Source of the DNA: a virus
Strand: one strand, 5' to 3'
DNA length: 64,000 nt
Virus record (IMG/VR): IMGVR_UViG_3300042935_001795
Location: 25,643-89,642 of that record
The notes under the pieces are model-generated. The model was not told the origin of the DNA. It made no database searches and was given only the letters and a program-made list of their open reading frames with translations. Of this stretch, positions 15,926 to 24,117 are shown one piece after another. The translations under genes were made by a program, and so were the position numbers. Positions within the stretch are counted from its first letter, which is position 1. The number at the start of each line of letters is the position of its first letter.

Positions 15926-15934
15926 TTATATATC
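15926..15934 (-). promoter_or_regulatory. Late-promoter-like box GATATATAA overlapping a stop codon
   Basis: Exact nonamer, 32 bases upstream of the ATG at 15893. Its TAA is the stop codon of uvsW, which ends Gly-Asp-Ile-stop. Confidence 0.5.
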
Positions 15935-17434
15935 CCCATCAAAATCCACTTTCTTTACAGTGTATTCAAATTTCTCTTGTTTGTATATTGATTGTCGCAC
16001 CTTTCCGTGCTTGTATAAATAATTATCCCATTCAACTGTTCTAATATCATCAACAAAATCAACAATTAACACCTTGTCTTTTGAGTGATGTTGTCTCAAC
16101 CCCCGTCCAATTGATTGTCTAATAATCACTTCTGACTTGAATGATTCTGTGAAAAATATGTTGTGGATTTTCTTGATTGAAATACCTGTAGAGAATGTTC
16201 CAAAACTTGCAACAATTACAATTTCCTCTCCAGCCTCCATCTTCTTTTTGTATTCCTCTCGGATTTCTGAGGCCGTACCACCATCAACATAAAATACTCG
16301 TTTGTTGCTCTCTTGCCTTAACTTTTCATATAGTCTCTGGCCATGTTCGATTCGATGAAAAAGTACTAATGAGTTCCTAGGAACTCTTGCAATTACGTTT
16401 GAAATAAAATTAAGTCTTGCCTCACTAGTGATTACAAAGTTTTGTTCCAATGAGAACACATCTTTATTTTCATATCGGTTTTGGGCTAATTCCATAAAGG
16501 CTGTTCGCTGCTTTGGAGTTGCATAGTTCATTTCAATAACCTTAACTACGCATTGCGCAATATGTCCTTGCTCTTGTAGAAAACTTGCCTTAACCTCACT
16601 AATAACAGGTCCGGTTTGGCTCATTAGGGTTAATTTGTCAAGTGTTCCATCTTTTGGAATTGTACCTGAAAGTCCAAACCTATATTTGGCATTAACGCAC
16701 TTGCTCAGGATTTCTTTAATACTTGCTCCTTTTGCCTTGTGAGTTTCATCAACAATAACTGCGTCGAACTCTGCAAAATAGGCAGCGTCTTTTTTAATCA
16801 ATGATTGATAGGTCCCAATAATTATATTTTTGTTCTTTTTAACCTCTTGTCCTGCAAATATTTGTTGGATTCTTAGGTCAATTCTATTTTTACAATTATA
16901 TTCATGGAAATCTTCATGGGCTTGTACAACCAATGAAACATTTGGTACAATAAAAAGAATCCGTTGGGCATGTCCTTTTTCAAGCATGTATGCAACGGTC
17001 ATGAAGCTAATAAGTGTCTTACCTGCTGAAGTTGCAAGTTCTGCTAGACACTTTCTAAATTTTAAAATGTTATATGCAGTTTCTATTTGATAATCACGAG
17101 GTGTAAACTGTGAACCTTTAAAGAATTCTAGAGCCCATTCCTCAAACTGTTCTGCATTAATATTGGAGTCAATAAGCCTCTTAATACCCTCGATTTTAAG
17201 TTCATATCGGTATTCTTTACATATTGTCATAACATGACGCCAAAGTCCGGCTGGAATCCATTTATCATCTTTAATATATGATACGTATCCATCCCAAACT
17301 CCGCGTTTTACTAGAGGGTGAAACCTCCAGCTTTCTATTCTTTTGGTCAGAGAGATTCTAATCTGCTCTAACTCAATTTCAGATGCTTCATCAATTCTTA
17401 AAAATTGATTGTCATCCGTTAATGTTAAAATCAA
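15926..17434 (-). CDS. uvsW: UvsW-type superfamily 2 helicase
   Basis: 502 residues, the size of T4 UvsW (503). The N-terminal accessory domain has W-R-F-H-P-L-V-K-R-G-V-W-D-G like T4. Helicase motifs: A-T-S-A-G-K-T (motif I), V-D-E-T-H-K-A (DExH-type motif II), G-L-S-G-T-I (motif III), and I-G-R-G-L-R-Q-H (motif VI). In T4, UvsW unwinds branched DNA and R-loops and drives recombination-dependent replication. The best start is TTG at 17432-17434, because the nearest upstream ATG (17439-17441) is out of frame. It follows the uvsY-like gene by 16 bases, as recombination genes cluster in T4. Confidence 0.9.
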   Translation of the reverse strand: MILTLTDDNQFLRIDEASEIELEQIRISLTKRIESWRFHPLVKRGVWDGYVSYIKDDKWIPAGLWRHVMTICKEYRYELKIEGIKRLIDSNINAEQFEEWALEFFKGSQFTPRDYQIETAYNILKFRKCLAELATSAGKTLISFMTVAYMLEKGHAQRILFIVPNVSLVVQAHEDFHEYNCKNRIDLRIQQIFAGQEVKKNKNIIIGTYQSLIKKDAAYFAEFDAVIVDETHKAKGASIKEILSKCVNAKYRFGLSGTIPKDGTLDKLTLMSQTGPVISEVKASFLQEQGHIAQCVVKVIEMNYATPKQRTAFMELAQNRYENKDVFSLEQNFVITSEARLNFISNVIARVPRNSLVLFHRIEHGQRLYEKLRQESNKRVFYVDGGTASEIREEYKKKMEAGEEIVIVASFGTFSTGISIKKIHNIFFTESFKSEVIIRQSIGRGLRQHHSKDKVLIVDFVDDIRTVEWDNYLYKHGKVRQSIYKQEKFEYTVKKVDFDGDI

Positions 17435-17450
17435 ATCTCATTTGATATTT

Positions 17451-17879
17451 TTATAAACGACTAATGTCCAACCTGTTTTTGATTGCAAAGCCCATGTTGT
17501 CGAGTGTTTTAATTGATCCCTCAAAAAAACTTTTTTGAGTCACTAATAACTCAAGGATATTTGTATCGTCTGCGATGTCTGCATCGACGAATTTTTCGCG
17601 CATTTTATCGGTGAGTTTATAGTCATAACTATAATACTCAATCCATTTATCTTTATACTTTCGGTCTACTACTGATTTTTGGGTTTTGATTCTATTACCC
17701 ATGGTTGCTAGGTGTTCAACCAATATTTGTCGATAACTAAGTGTGAATGCACTTACACTCTCTAAATTGTTACCTAATTTAAGTTCCTCAGTTAGACCTT
17801 TTATTTTTTGGGTCCAATCTTCTCTTTGTTTAATTAAGTATTCATCAAGTTGTGTTATCTTGTCTTTGACATCTGTCAT
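17451..17879 (-). CDS. uvsY: UvsY-like recombination mediator
   Basis: 142 residues (T4 UvsY is 137). The C-terminal stretch T-L-D-N-M-G-F-A-I-K-N-R-L-D-I-S-R resembles the end of T4 UvsY (A-I-K-S-R-G-F-A-I-K-H), and the central Y-Y plus K/R-rich helix also fits. UvsY loads the UvsX recombinase onto gp32-coated single-stranded DNA. The position beside uvsW and close to gp32 supports the call. Similarity is limited to short stretches. Confidence 0.7.
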   Translation of the reverse strand: MTDVKDKITQLDEYLIKQREDWTQKIKGLTEELKLGNNLESVSAFTLSYRQILVEHLATMGNRIKTQKSVVDRKYKDKWIEYYSYDYKLTDKMREKFVDADIADDTNILELLVTQKSFFEGSIKTLDNMGFAIKNRLDISRL

Positions 17880-17891
17880 ATACTGTGCTTT

Positions 17892-18110
17892 TTAAAAAAG
17901 TGAATTTCCTTTATTGTTTTCCTTAATGAACACTGAACTTTTTAACCGGGACTTTAACCTTGGCTTAGTCATTTTAAATTCTTTTTCAGTGTGGGAATAT
18001 TTTGATGTACTAAAATCTAGCATCATCTTAATATTCTTTCTTTTGTTTTTTTCGTTTTCAAAATCTTCGAATTCTTGGGCAACCATTTCTAAAAAATCTA
18101 TTTTTATCAT
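17892..18110 (-). CDS. Hypothetical small basic protein
   Basis: 72 residues, rich in Lys and Arg, with an acidic helix first and a basic tail (K-P-R-L-K-S-R-L-K-S). No family recognised. The ATG overlaps the TGA of the primase gene (ATGA), which implies coupled translation with replication proteins. Confidence 0.6.
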   Translation of the reverse strand: MIKIDFLEMVAQEFEDFENEKNKRKNIKMMLDFSTSKYSHTEKEFKMTKPRLKSRLKSSVFIKENNKGNSLF

Positions 18111-19231
18111 AGGTAATATGCATCTAGTCGAGAGTTAGTAAAATACTTTTGAATCTGTGCTAAGCATTTATTTTTTGTTAGCCAAGACGCGATCACCAAA
18201 TCGTTTAAATCACCTATTTGTTTAGGATATTTATCTCTTTCATCTTTGTTCAATTTTTGCAAAAAGTCTTCCCAGTCCTTGTCAATTTTTGTATCTTTAA
18301 AGAACTTCTCCCATGTAAATATTTGTTTGCCTCTTCGAATTTTCTCCATCATCTTCTTTTTACCGGTAGTATCGTTATCAAACATATATCGTATTGTAGG
18401 TATCTCATCAAATTCAAGGGTTGAACGACCTGCTGTTGCTAATCCAATTGAATTCTGCATAAACATTGCATCAATAGGTCCTTCAAACATTGTAACTTCA
18501 CGTTCAAAGTCAACTGTCATTACTCCAAAAAGGGTTGAAAGTTTCTTAACGCCAATCAATTCTTCATCAGTCAGCACAATCTCCCGTTGAATCTCTTGAT
18601 ACATCTTCTCAAGGTCATAAGTTAAATAACGAGAATTAGAACGCTTGTCGATTGAACGAGTTTGAAAGCCGATAACTTTATCATTTGGTGCTATATTGAG
18701 AACCACAATTCTTTTATCTTTAGGCGAATACATAAAACGATTCATCTGTGAAGCCAATAATCTATTTTTAAGATAAAAAAATGCAGGGTCTCCTGGTTCG
18801 ACTTCTTTAAATTTAAACCATTCCATAAGTTCTACTCTTGTAGGAGCCATATCGTAAGTCAATTTAAAAACATCATGTTCAAGTACTTCAATTTCATTAG
18901 TTTCCATTTTATGCTCTTGAATATAGTCAATAACTTGAATAGAATCATCGGTACTTTGAAATTTTATATGATGGTCTTTTAATAATTGGTATGCATTTGA
19001 ATGGACGCCGCAGTTAAAACAATGGAATTGTAAGGTGTCCCAGTAGAGATTTCCACGCTTCTTTTTATGGTCAGTAGTCGAGTCACCACAATAAGGACAT
19101 GCCATTGTAATTCTACCTGGCATCTCTTTAATCATATGCTTGCTTGGCTCGTGGTGAGCTTTTACAATTGCTTGTTTTACCAAGCTCCTGATTTTTATCT
19201 TTAAATCTTCTGTGATTTTTTGACTCTGCAT
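18107..19231 (-). CDS. 61: DNA primase (T4 gp61-like)
   Basis: 374 residues (T4 gp61 is 342). An N-terminal four-Cys zinc ribbon is formed by C-P-Y-C and C-F-N-C (residues about 49-76). A Toprim-type core follows: F-E-G-P-I-D-A-M-F and Y-M-F-D-N-D-T-T-G-K. There is no helicase domain, so it should work with a separate gp41-type helicase not in this window. It makes the RNA primers for lagging-strand synthesis. It is located between gp32 (62 bases upstream, beyond a terminator) and uvsY. Confidence 0.9.
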   Translation of the reverse strand: MQSQKITEDLKIKIRSLVKQAIVKAHHEPSKHMIKEMPGRITMACPYCGDSTTDHKKKRGNLYWDTLQFHCFNCGVHSNAYQLLKDHHIKFQSTDDSIQVIDYIQEHKMETNEIEVLEHDVFKLTYDMAPTRVELMEWFKFKEVEPGDPAFFYLKNRLLASQMNRFMYSPKDKRIVVLNIAPNDKVIGFQTRSIDKRSNSRYLTYDLEKMYQEIQREIVLTDEELIGVKKLSTLFGVMTVDFEREVTMFEGPIDAMFMQNSIGLATAGRSTLEFDEIPTIRYMFDNDTTGKKKMMEKIRRGKQIFTWEKFFKDTKIDKDWEDFLQKLNKDERDKYPKQIGDLNDLVIASWLTKNKCLAQIQKYFTNSRLDAYYL

Positions 19232-19247
19232 ACTATTATATAGAAAA

Positions 19248-19273
19248 AAAGGGCTAAGTTTAATTAGCCCTTT
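19248..19273 (-). terminator. Rho-independent terminator after the gp32 gene
   Basis: Perfect 10-base stem (19248-19257 with 19264-19273, arm AAAGGGCTAA) and a 6-base loop, followed on the minus strand by T7. It separates gp32 from primase. A CTATATAAT sequence just beyond it may be the primase promoter. Confidence 0.85.
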
Positions 19274-19293
19274 AGTTTATAAAATAACTTTGA

Positions 19294-20220
19294 TTAAATA
19301 TCTAAGTCGTTCAAGAATGAATCTAAGTCATCAGATGAATCTACATTAGTAGAACCTCCTGGAGTTCCTACCATTTCGGATGGGAATTCAAAGTCGCTAG
19401 ATTCTGAAGTTGGTTCAGATTTTGCTGGAGCTTTTTTAGCTGCAGGTTTTGAAATAACTGAATCTATTGAACTTCCTGGATTTAAGTAATTTCTAAGAAT
19501 AGAATTAACAAAATCAAGAGTTTCTCCGTCCCATGCTTTGTATTCGTATGGCTCTAGACTTGGAGCCGATTCCAATTCTGCTTTAATAGCACCCATTGAT
19601 TCAGGAGTACGTGTTGCACCTTTACCATCAATTTCAACTGGTGAAGTTTTTGAAGAGAATTTTGATTTATCGTAGTTGTTAAATTCTCCTTGTCTTGTGA
19701 TAATCAATTCGAAGTTTTTACCTGCAAATAGGTCAAATACTTGAGTTGGTTCACCAAATGCTGGTTTTAATTCCTCATCAATTTTCTCTTTGATTTTGTA
19801 ACCAAATTTGAAAACTTTGTATTGTCCTTCTAGTTCAGGATTTTGTGGGTCTTTAATAATTTTAATAAGTGCAAAGTATTGCTCACGTCTTTTAAGTTTA
19901 TCACTCATTTTACGGTCAACTGCTGAGTCACTTTTACGTAACTTAAAGAATACGTCTGCGATAGGACATGGAGCTCCAATTGTCGATGGAGAATCTACCA
20001 TTTTACCGTCACCATTAGCATTAGTTAGCCAATGTACGTATTTTTTCACTAAAGAGTTTCGTGGGTTTGTTGGGTTTGGAACAAAGCGAATCATTGCTTT
20101 ATAAGTTCCATCCTTACCGTCATCTGCGGTAGGTTTGTAAAGATCGCTTCCAGATGAAGCTTGTGTTTCGTGTGTGTCGACGTCATTTACGCCAAGATTA
20201 AAAATGTCAAAATCTGCCAT
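19294..20220 (-). CDS. 32: Single-stranded DNA-binding protein (T4 gp32-like)
   Basis: 308 residues (T4 gp32 is 301). The core matches T4: Y-F-A-L-I-K-I-I-K-D-P-x-x-P-E-L-E-G and F-N-N-Y-D-K-S-K-F. The C-terminus is the usual acidic tail (S-S-D-D-L-D-S-F-L-N-D-L-D-I) that recruits other replication proteins. The zinc site of T4 gp32 (three Cys and one His) is not conserved: only one Cys remains in G-A-P-C-P-I-A-D. The gene stands alone between a terminator and a 228-base structured leader, suggesting its own regulation, as in T4 where gp32 represses its own translation. Confidence 0.9.
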   Translation of the reverse strand: MADFDIFNLGVNDVDTHETQASSGSDLYKPTADDGKDGTYKAMIRFVPNPTNPRNSLVKKYVHWLTNANGDGKMVDSPSTIGAPCPIADVFFKLRKSDSAVDRKMSDKLKRREQYFALIKIIKDPQNPELEGQYKVFKFGYKIKEKIDEELKPAFGEPTQVFDLFAGKNFELIITRQGEFNNYDKSKFSSKTSPVEIDGKGATRTPESMGAIKAELESAPSLEPYEYKAWDGETLDFVNSILRNYLNPGSSIDSVISKPAAKKAPAKSEPTSESSDFEFPSEMVGTPGGSTNVDSSDDLDSFLNDLDI

Positions 20221-20257
20221 GTCTTTAATTGCTTTAATTTAGTTAAACTTTAATTTA

Positions 20258-20287
20258 ATAAGTCTTAAGGGCCCTTTAATTACTTAT
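20258..20287 (-). promoter_or_regulatory. Hairpin in the gp32 leader
   Basis: Inverted repeat ATAAGT (20258-20263) with ACTTAT (20282-20287) encloses the palindrome AAGGGCCCTT (20268-20276 area). It begins about 38 bases upstream of the gp32 ATG. T4 gp32 binds a pseudoknot in its own mRNA leader; a similar operator role is inferred here. Confidence 0.35.
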
Positions 20288-20309
20288 GATAATTATATAG
20301 AAACTATCT

Positions 20310-20421
20310 TTTTTGTTTCAAGAATCTATATGAATTATATATCTTTTTTATTAGGGAAACCTGTCCCTGAAGACATAAAGTTACCTTCTTAAAATATTTT
20401 TTAAGATTCTTGAAACAAAAA
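20310..20421. repeat. 18-base perfect inverted repeat flanking the gp32 promoter region
   Basis: Arms TTTTTGTTTCAAGAATCT (20310-20327) and its exact complement (20404-20421) are 76 bases apart. Between them lie a GATATATAA box (20335-20343) and a small hairpin, AGGGA-AACCTG-TCCCT (about 20353-20368). It may be an operator, an origin-like element or the base of a large RNA stem. Confidence 0.6.
20335..20343 (-). promoter_or_regulatory. Promoter-like box GATATATAA upstream of gp32
   Basis: Exact nonamer 114 bases upstream of the gp32 ATG, inside the inverted repeat. It would give a leader of roughly 100 bases. Confidence 0.45.
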
Positions 20422-20448
20422 CTCATACGTTGAATATAACTAAAGTCT

Positions 20449-21105
20449 TTAAGCCTCCGGGTAAAATAGAGTCCGGGCTAAGTGGTTCAGAAAATAGGCA
20501 TCCACCAAATCATCTAAAGGTTTTGGGACTTTTTTAGTCTCTCCGATGTGGGTTTTACAGTATTCAAGCAGTGACGAGGATTCAAGCACTGAATCGTTTA
20601 AAACGTTATCCAGGAATTTAACCCAAAGTTCATCCTTCTTCATGTTACCCTTACCTGCATGTTTCTTAATCGTCGAAGGCGCGATGGTCATCATATCTTG
20701 GACTTTAAGCCTCGACATTAACTCCATCTTTAGGATTGCAGCTCCAGCCGCCATATCAATAATATTATTAGTTCCACCTGAAGAACCATAAGAGGAACCT
20801 TCAAAGGCAATCACAAAAGGTGAATCATCGCCTGCAATTTCAATAATCATATTAATAATGTCACTTGCAGTCTGGGTGTGTCGCTGGATTTTAATCATCT
20901 CGCTTTTAGAATAGGCCTCGTTATTCGTCCAATCCGGCTGATGAGTAATCCTGGTATCTTCAAGCAAGTCTAATTCTTGTTGAAGTTTCTGTTCGGCTTT
21001 GGTGCCTGTGTTTGGTTTTAAATACCCAATAAAATAGTACTTGTTCTCTGAGAAGATACAAATACCTGGTGAATTTAGGGAAAAGTCAATTGTTACGAAA
21101 TTCAT
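20449..21105 (-). CDS. RuvC-like Holliday-junction resolvase
   Basis: 218 residues with an RNase H-type fold. Acidic residues sit where RuvC family enzymes have their metal ligands: D7 in V-T-I-D-F-S, E102 in A-F-E-G-S-S-Y-G, and D198/D199/D202 in P-L-D-D-L-V-D-A-Y. The segment A-P-S-T-I-K-K-x-A-G-K-G-N-M-K-K-D-E (142-159) is typical of RuvC substrate-binding loops. T4 resolves branches with endonuclease VII (gp49) instead, so this is probably the functional replacement needed before packaging. The neighbours are gp32 and a tagged head protein 1 base away. Confidence 0.75.
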   Translation of the reverse strand: MNFVTIDFSLNSPGICIFSENKYYFIGYLKPNTGTKAEQKLQQELDLLEDTRITHQPDWTNNEAYSKSEMIKIQRHTQTASDIINMIIEIAGDDSPFVIAFEGSSYGSSGGTNNIIDMAAGAAILKMELMSRLKVQDMMTIAPSTIKKHAGKGNMKKDELWVKFLDNVLNDSVLESSSLLEYCKTHIGETKKVPKPLDDLVDAYFLNHLARTLFYPEA

Positions 21106-21474
21106 TTAGATTTTACTACCAAGAGAAGAACCAAGAGCGGCTCCTACTAGTCTTGAGGTTAACATATCATACATTATACCACTTTGGATTCCTAAGATAT
21201 TGGCAATAGTTTTACCAACAGTTTTACCAAGAGCGAAACCTGCAAGTCCACCAAAGATACTACCTAAAATACCTTCATTAGTAATCTCTTCATTGAATGC
21301 TTGGATATTATAAGTTCCATCTACGTTTTTATACGTCTTTGAAAATTGCTCTAGGGCTGAGTCAACTTTAGCTTCAAGTTCTTCGGTCCATTCGGTTTGA
21401 AGGGATTCGTTTAAGACCTGTAGTTCTGTCTCCGTTATGTCTTGTTCTGCTATGTAATCTAAAAATGTTTTCAT
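21106..21474 (-). CDS. Tagged glycine-zipper protein, predicted internal head protein
   Basis: 122 residues starting M-K-T-F-L-D-Y-I-A-E, strikingly like the T4 IPI/IPIII capsid-targeting sequence (M-K-T-Y-Q-E-F-I-A-E). A second protease-like site is I-T-N-E then G-I-L (about residue 68). After it, the C-terminus is a glycine-zipper segment (G-x3-G-x3-G pattern, residues 69-122) able to insert into or cross a membrane. I infer a packaged peptide that could help DNA or protein cross the inner membrane. Confidence 0.6.
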   Translation of the reverse strand: MKTFLDYIAEQDITETELQVLNESLQTEWTEELEAKVDSALEQFSKTYKNVDGTYNIQAFNEEITNEGILGSIFGGLAGFALGKTVGKTIANILGIQSGIMYDMLTSRLVGAALGSSLGSKI

Positions 21475-21476
21475 GT

Positions 21477-22028
21477 TTAATCTATTTCTAATATTATATT
21501 AAATTTGTTATAGTAAAAATTCAGGTCAAATGTTGTAAATTCTGCAATATTTGAACTCATATTAAGTTCTAAATCTGAAATTGAATTAAGTATTGGTTTT
21601 TCAAAAACAGCACTCATTAAGTGAATCCCCTCTGCATCCATTATTTGAAGCTTGATATCATTGATGAAAGGTTCTTTAACTGTCTTTGAATAATAATACA
21701 ATAAAGTGTCCTGCATAATCCAGTAATTTATATAACCATCTAAGAGTTGCATTGTTACTTTAAACTGTCTATCAATCGTATTCTGGATTGGAATTGAACC
21801 TCTGTGATATGTTATTGTACCATCATTTGGCGAAACTTCAATCGGGTCAAAACTAATTCCTGGAAGACCAACACCTTGTATCGAATAGTTTATAAAATCG
21901 ATAGGTTCTGTAATTAAATTACCTGGTATTCTATTCAAATACTTCTTATATTTATCAGCAACCTCTTTAGGAATAAAAGTCCTAGGAAACTTAAAATTGA
22001 ATAAATTATTTCTACTATTTAATATCAT
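21477..22028 (-). CDS. Tail-tube-fold protein (gp19/gp54-like)
   Basis: 183 residues. The pattern G-V-G-L-P-G-I-S-F-D-P-I-E-V near the start of the core, then I-D-R-Q-F-K-V-T-M-Q-L-L-D-G-Y-I-N-Y-W, a middle I-K-L-Q-I-M-D-A-E strand pair and a final F-D-L-N-F-Y-Y strand resembles the contractile tail-tube fold. It could be the tube subunit or a tube-initiator or baseplate paralogue; the sequence does not decide. It overlaps the next upstream gene by 1 base. Confidence 0.45.
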   Translation of the reverse strand: MILNSRNNLFNFKFPRTFIPKEVADKYKKYLNRIPGNLITEPIDFINYSIQGVGLPGISFDPIEVSPNDGTITYHRGSIPIQNTIDRQFKVTMQLLDGYINYWIMQDTLLYYYSKTVKEPFINDIKLQIMDAEGIHLMSAVFEKPILNSISDLELNMSSNIAEFTTFDLNFYYNKFNIILEID

Positions 22029-24103
22029 TATATGATGTTTACGTTTCCGTAGTAAAGCAGTGACTCAGTACTTCCGTTTTTAATATTAATATAAAATTTG
22101 TCTGCAAATTGATTTGTATCGCTTTGGTCAAATCGTACTGCTACACTTTTTGGAACTTTAAAGAAAACTTCTCCAACTCCTAAATCGACTCCTGGAAAAC
22201 TAGGATCGTGGGATATTTGTTGTTCAATAGTTCCACTCTTAATAATAAGTATCAAATCCTCAGCATTAACTAGACTTATACTCTTCATAGAGTCTCCATC
22301 AGGTTGGGCAACTTTAAATTTAATATAATTATCAGAAACCTTTGAAAGATTAATAATCCCATCTCCTTCTTTTTTATAATCCATTGAAGTTGTATCATTT
22401 ACTGCAGCGCCATCCACCGTTACTTGAGTACTGCCTCCCATAATTCTATAAGTATCAAGGGCGACAGGAACGTATTTAGTTTCTCCAACGCTAGGTCTTA
22501 TAGAATTTACAAATTGATTAAGTTCTCTATTAACACTAGTATTTGGTAAGGTATTATAGACCACACTTGGAGCAAAATTAGAATTAAGGGCCAATTTTAA
22601 TAATTTCTTACCATATTTTTTAGGTTGTGCATATATTAAAGAAGCCGTCTTTACTATTTGAGTATTATCGGTTTCATTGTAAATTCTCATATTGACGGAT
22701 AATAAGAAGTTACTTGACACTGAAGAGTTTAAAATAACTGGTCGGAATACAATAGCTTCATCATAATTCGAAGTCTGTGTAAAAGTATTATTAAACGTAT
22801 TAATATAATTAAGACCTAATTGTTCTGCGACTTGAACTTCGTAAAATATGGTAATGTCATCTCCGGAAGTTGCAATTCTTCCAGTTATATAATTTTCAAA
22901 TGCTGGTTGATTCCCATTATAAGTCCCATAGATTTTAAAATAATCTCCATCCGTAGCATGTTCAACATTAATTGAAATATCTGTATATTCATCTTCTTGC
23001 GCTAATATTAATGATTTTCCTTCAGCAACATTAATATAATCATAACCTCCAAGATTAACTTTGCTATCAATTAATTTAAAATCAAACTCATAATTTGCAG
23101 TTGTTGGAATAGAATTTGTTCCAGATGCTCCAAAGAAGGTGTTTTTAAATAATTGATTTTTACTTGTACCGGCTGGAAACATTTCAACTAATGAAGGAAC
23201 CTTTATTTCAATATATTTAGAATATGAAGACTCTCCTAATATAAATGGATTTGGGTTTTGAATTTCAAAATTTGAAGTGTTTAAATAAACAGTTGAATTA
23301 AAATAATTATAAACTCCAGAGTTTCTTTTAACTTTAGTTTGGAATAAGAATCCATCGTAACCTCTACCACTAAAAGAGTACCCTGTTCTTAAGTGTAATC
23401 TAATAGTGTCATACAAAACTGCCGGAACAACCGCATCATCTACTATTTGCAAATTAGAATCAGATCCTAACCATTCGGCAGAATCTAAATAGTCCAATCC
23501 ATTTCCAAGAAGTGCCCATGTACTTGCTTCATCTGTTGGAACTGCATAGTATCTACCAGACTGTCCTGCTCCGGTTCTAATATCATTTCCAGTGTCTGCT
23601 AATGGAACTGAAAATAAGGAACTTGCACGATTTGAAACTTGAATTTCACCTCCAGTAAATTGGGTTCCTGCTAGATTAGTATATTCATATGCATATTTTC
23701 CATTAGTAGTTGGCGTATAAATGTAAGTATACGTTGATCCTGATTGTGATAAATATCCATTTCCTCCAGGAATAGTAAATCCTGATTTTTTATTAATACT
23801 AACATCACTTAAATCAAATTTATAAGTACTTCCATTTTTTAACAATAACATACGAGATGCAAAATTATTAATAACAACATATCCATTCGATGTTGTTACT
23901 GTAAACTCTACAACATCTGCACCCAGTTCATGTATTAAAAATCTTGACGCACTTGTATTACCATCTACTGTATCTAAATACTTGATTTGACTCCCATTAT
24001 TATCGTTCTCAATTTTGACCAAATCAGGTGTCGATTGGTCATGATACATGAATTCTAATAATACGTCGTCGTCTAATTTAACGAACCTTGATGATTTTGC
24101 CAT
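22028..24103 (-). CDS. Large virion structural protein, unknown function
   Basis: 691 residues, Ser/Thr/Asn/Tyr-rich and beta-strand-rich, with no transmembrane segment. Repeated short beta motifs and its place among tail genes suggest a fibre, whisker or baseplate decoration protein. No family recognised. It is coupled to the tube-fold gene by a 1-base overlap. Confidence 0.55.
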   Translation of the reverse strand: MAKSSRFVKLDDDVLLEFMYHDQSTPDLVKIENDNNGSQIKYLDTVDGNTSASRFLIHELGADVVEFTVTTSNGYVVINNFASRMLLLKNGSTYKFDLSDVSINKKSGFTIPGGNGYLSQSGSTYTYIYTPTTNGKYAYEYTNLAGTQFTGGEIQVSNRASSLFSVPLADTGNDIRTGAGQSGRYYAVPTDEASTWALLGNGLDYLDSAEWLGSDSNLQIVDDAVVPAVLYDTIRLHLRTGYSFSGRGYDGFLFQTKVKRNSGVYNYFNSTVYLNTSNFEIQNPNPFILGESSYSKYIEIKVPSLVEMFPAGTSKNQLFKNTFFGASGTNSIPTTANYEFDFKLIDSKVNLGGYDYINVAEGKSLILAQEDEYTDISINVEHATDGDYFKIYGTYNGNQPAFENYITGRIATSGDDITIFYEVQVAEQLGLNYINTFNNTFTQTSNYDEAIVFRPVILNSSVSSNFLLSVNMRIYNETDNTQIVKTASLIYAQPKKYGKKLLKLALNSNFAPSVVYNTLPNTSVNRELNQFVNSIRPSVGETKYVPVALDTYRIMGGSTQVTVDGAAVNDTTSMDYKKEGDGIINLSKVSDNYIKFKVAQPDGDSMKSISLVNAEDLILIIKSGTIEQQISHDPSFPGVDLGVGEVFFKVPKSVAVRFDQSDTNQFADKFYINIKNGSTESLLYYGNVNII

Positions 24104-24117
24104 TACTCTATAATTTT

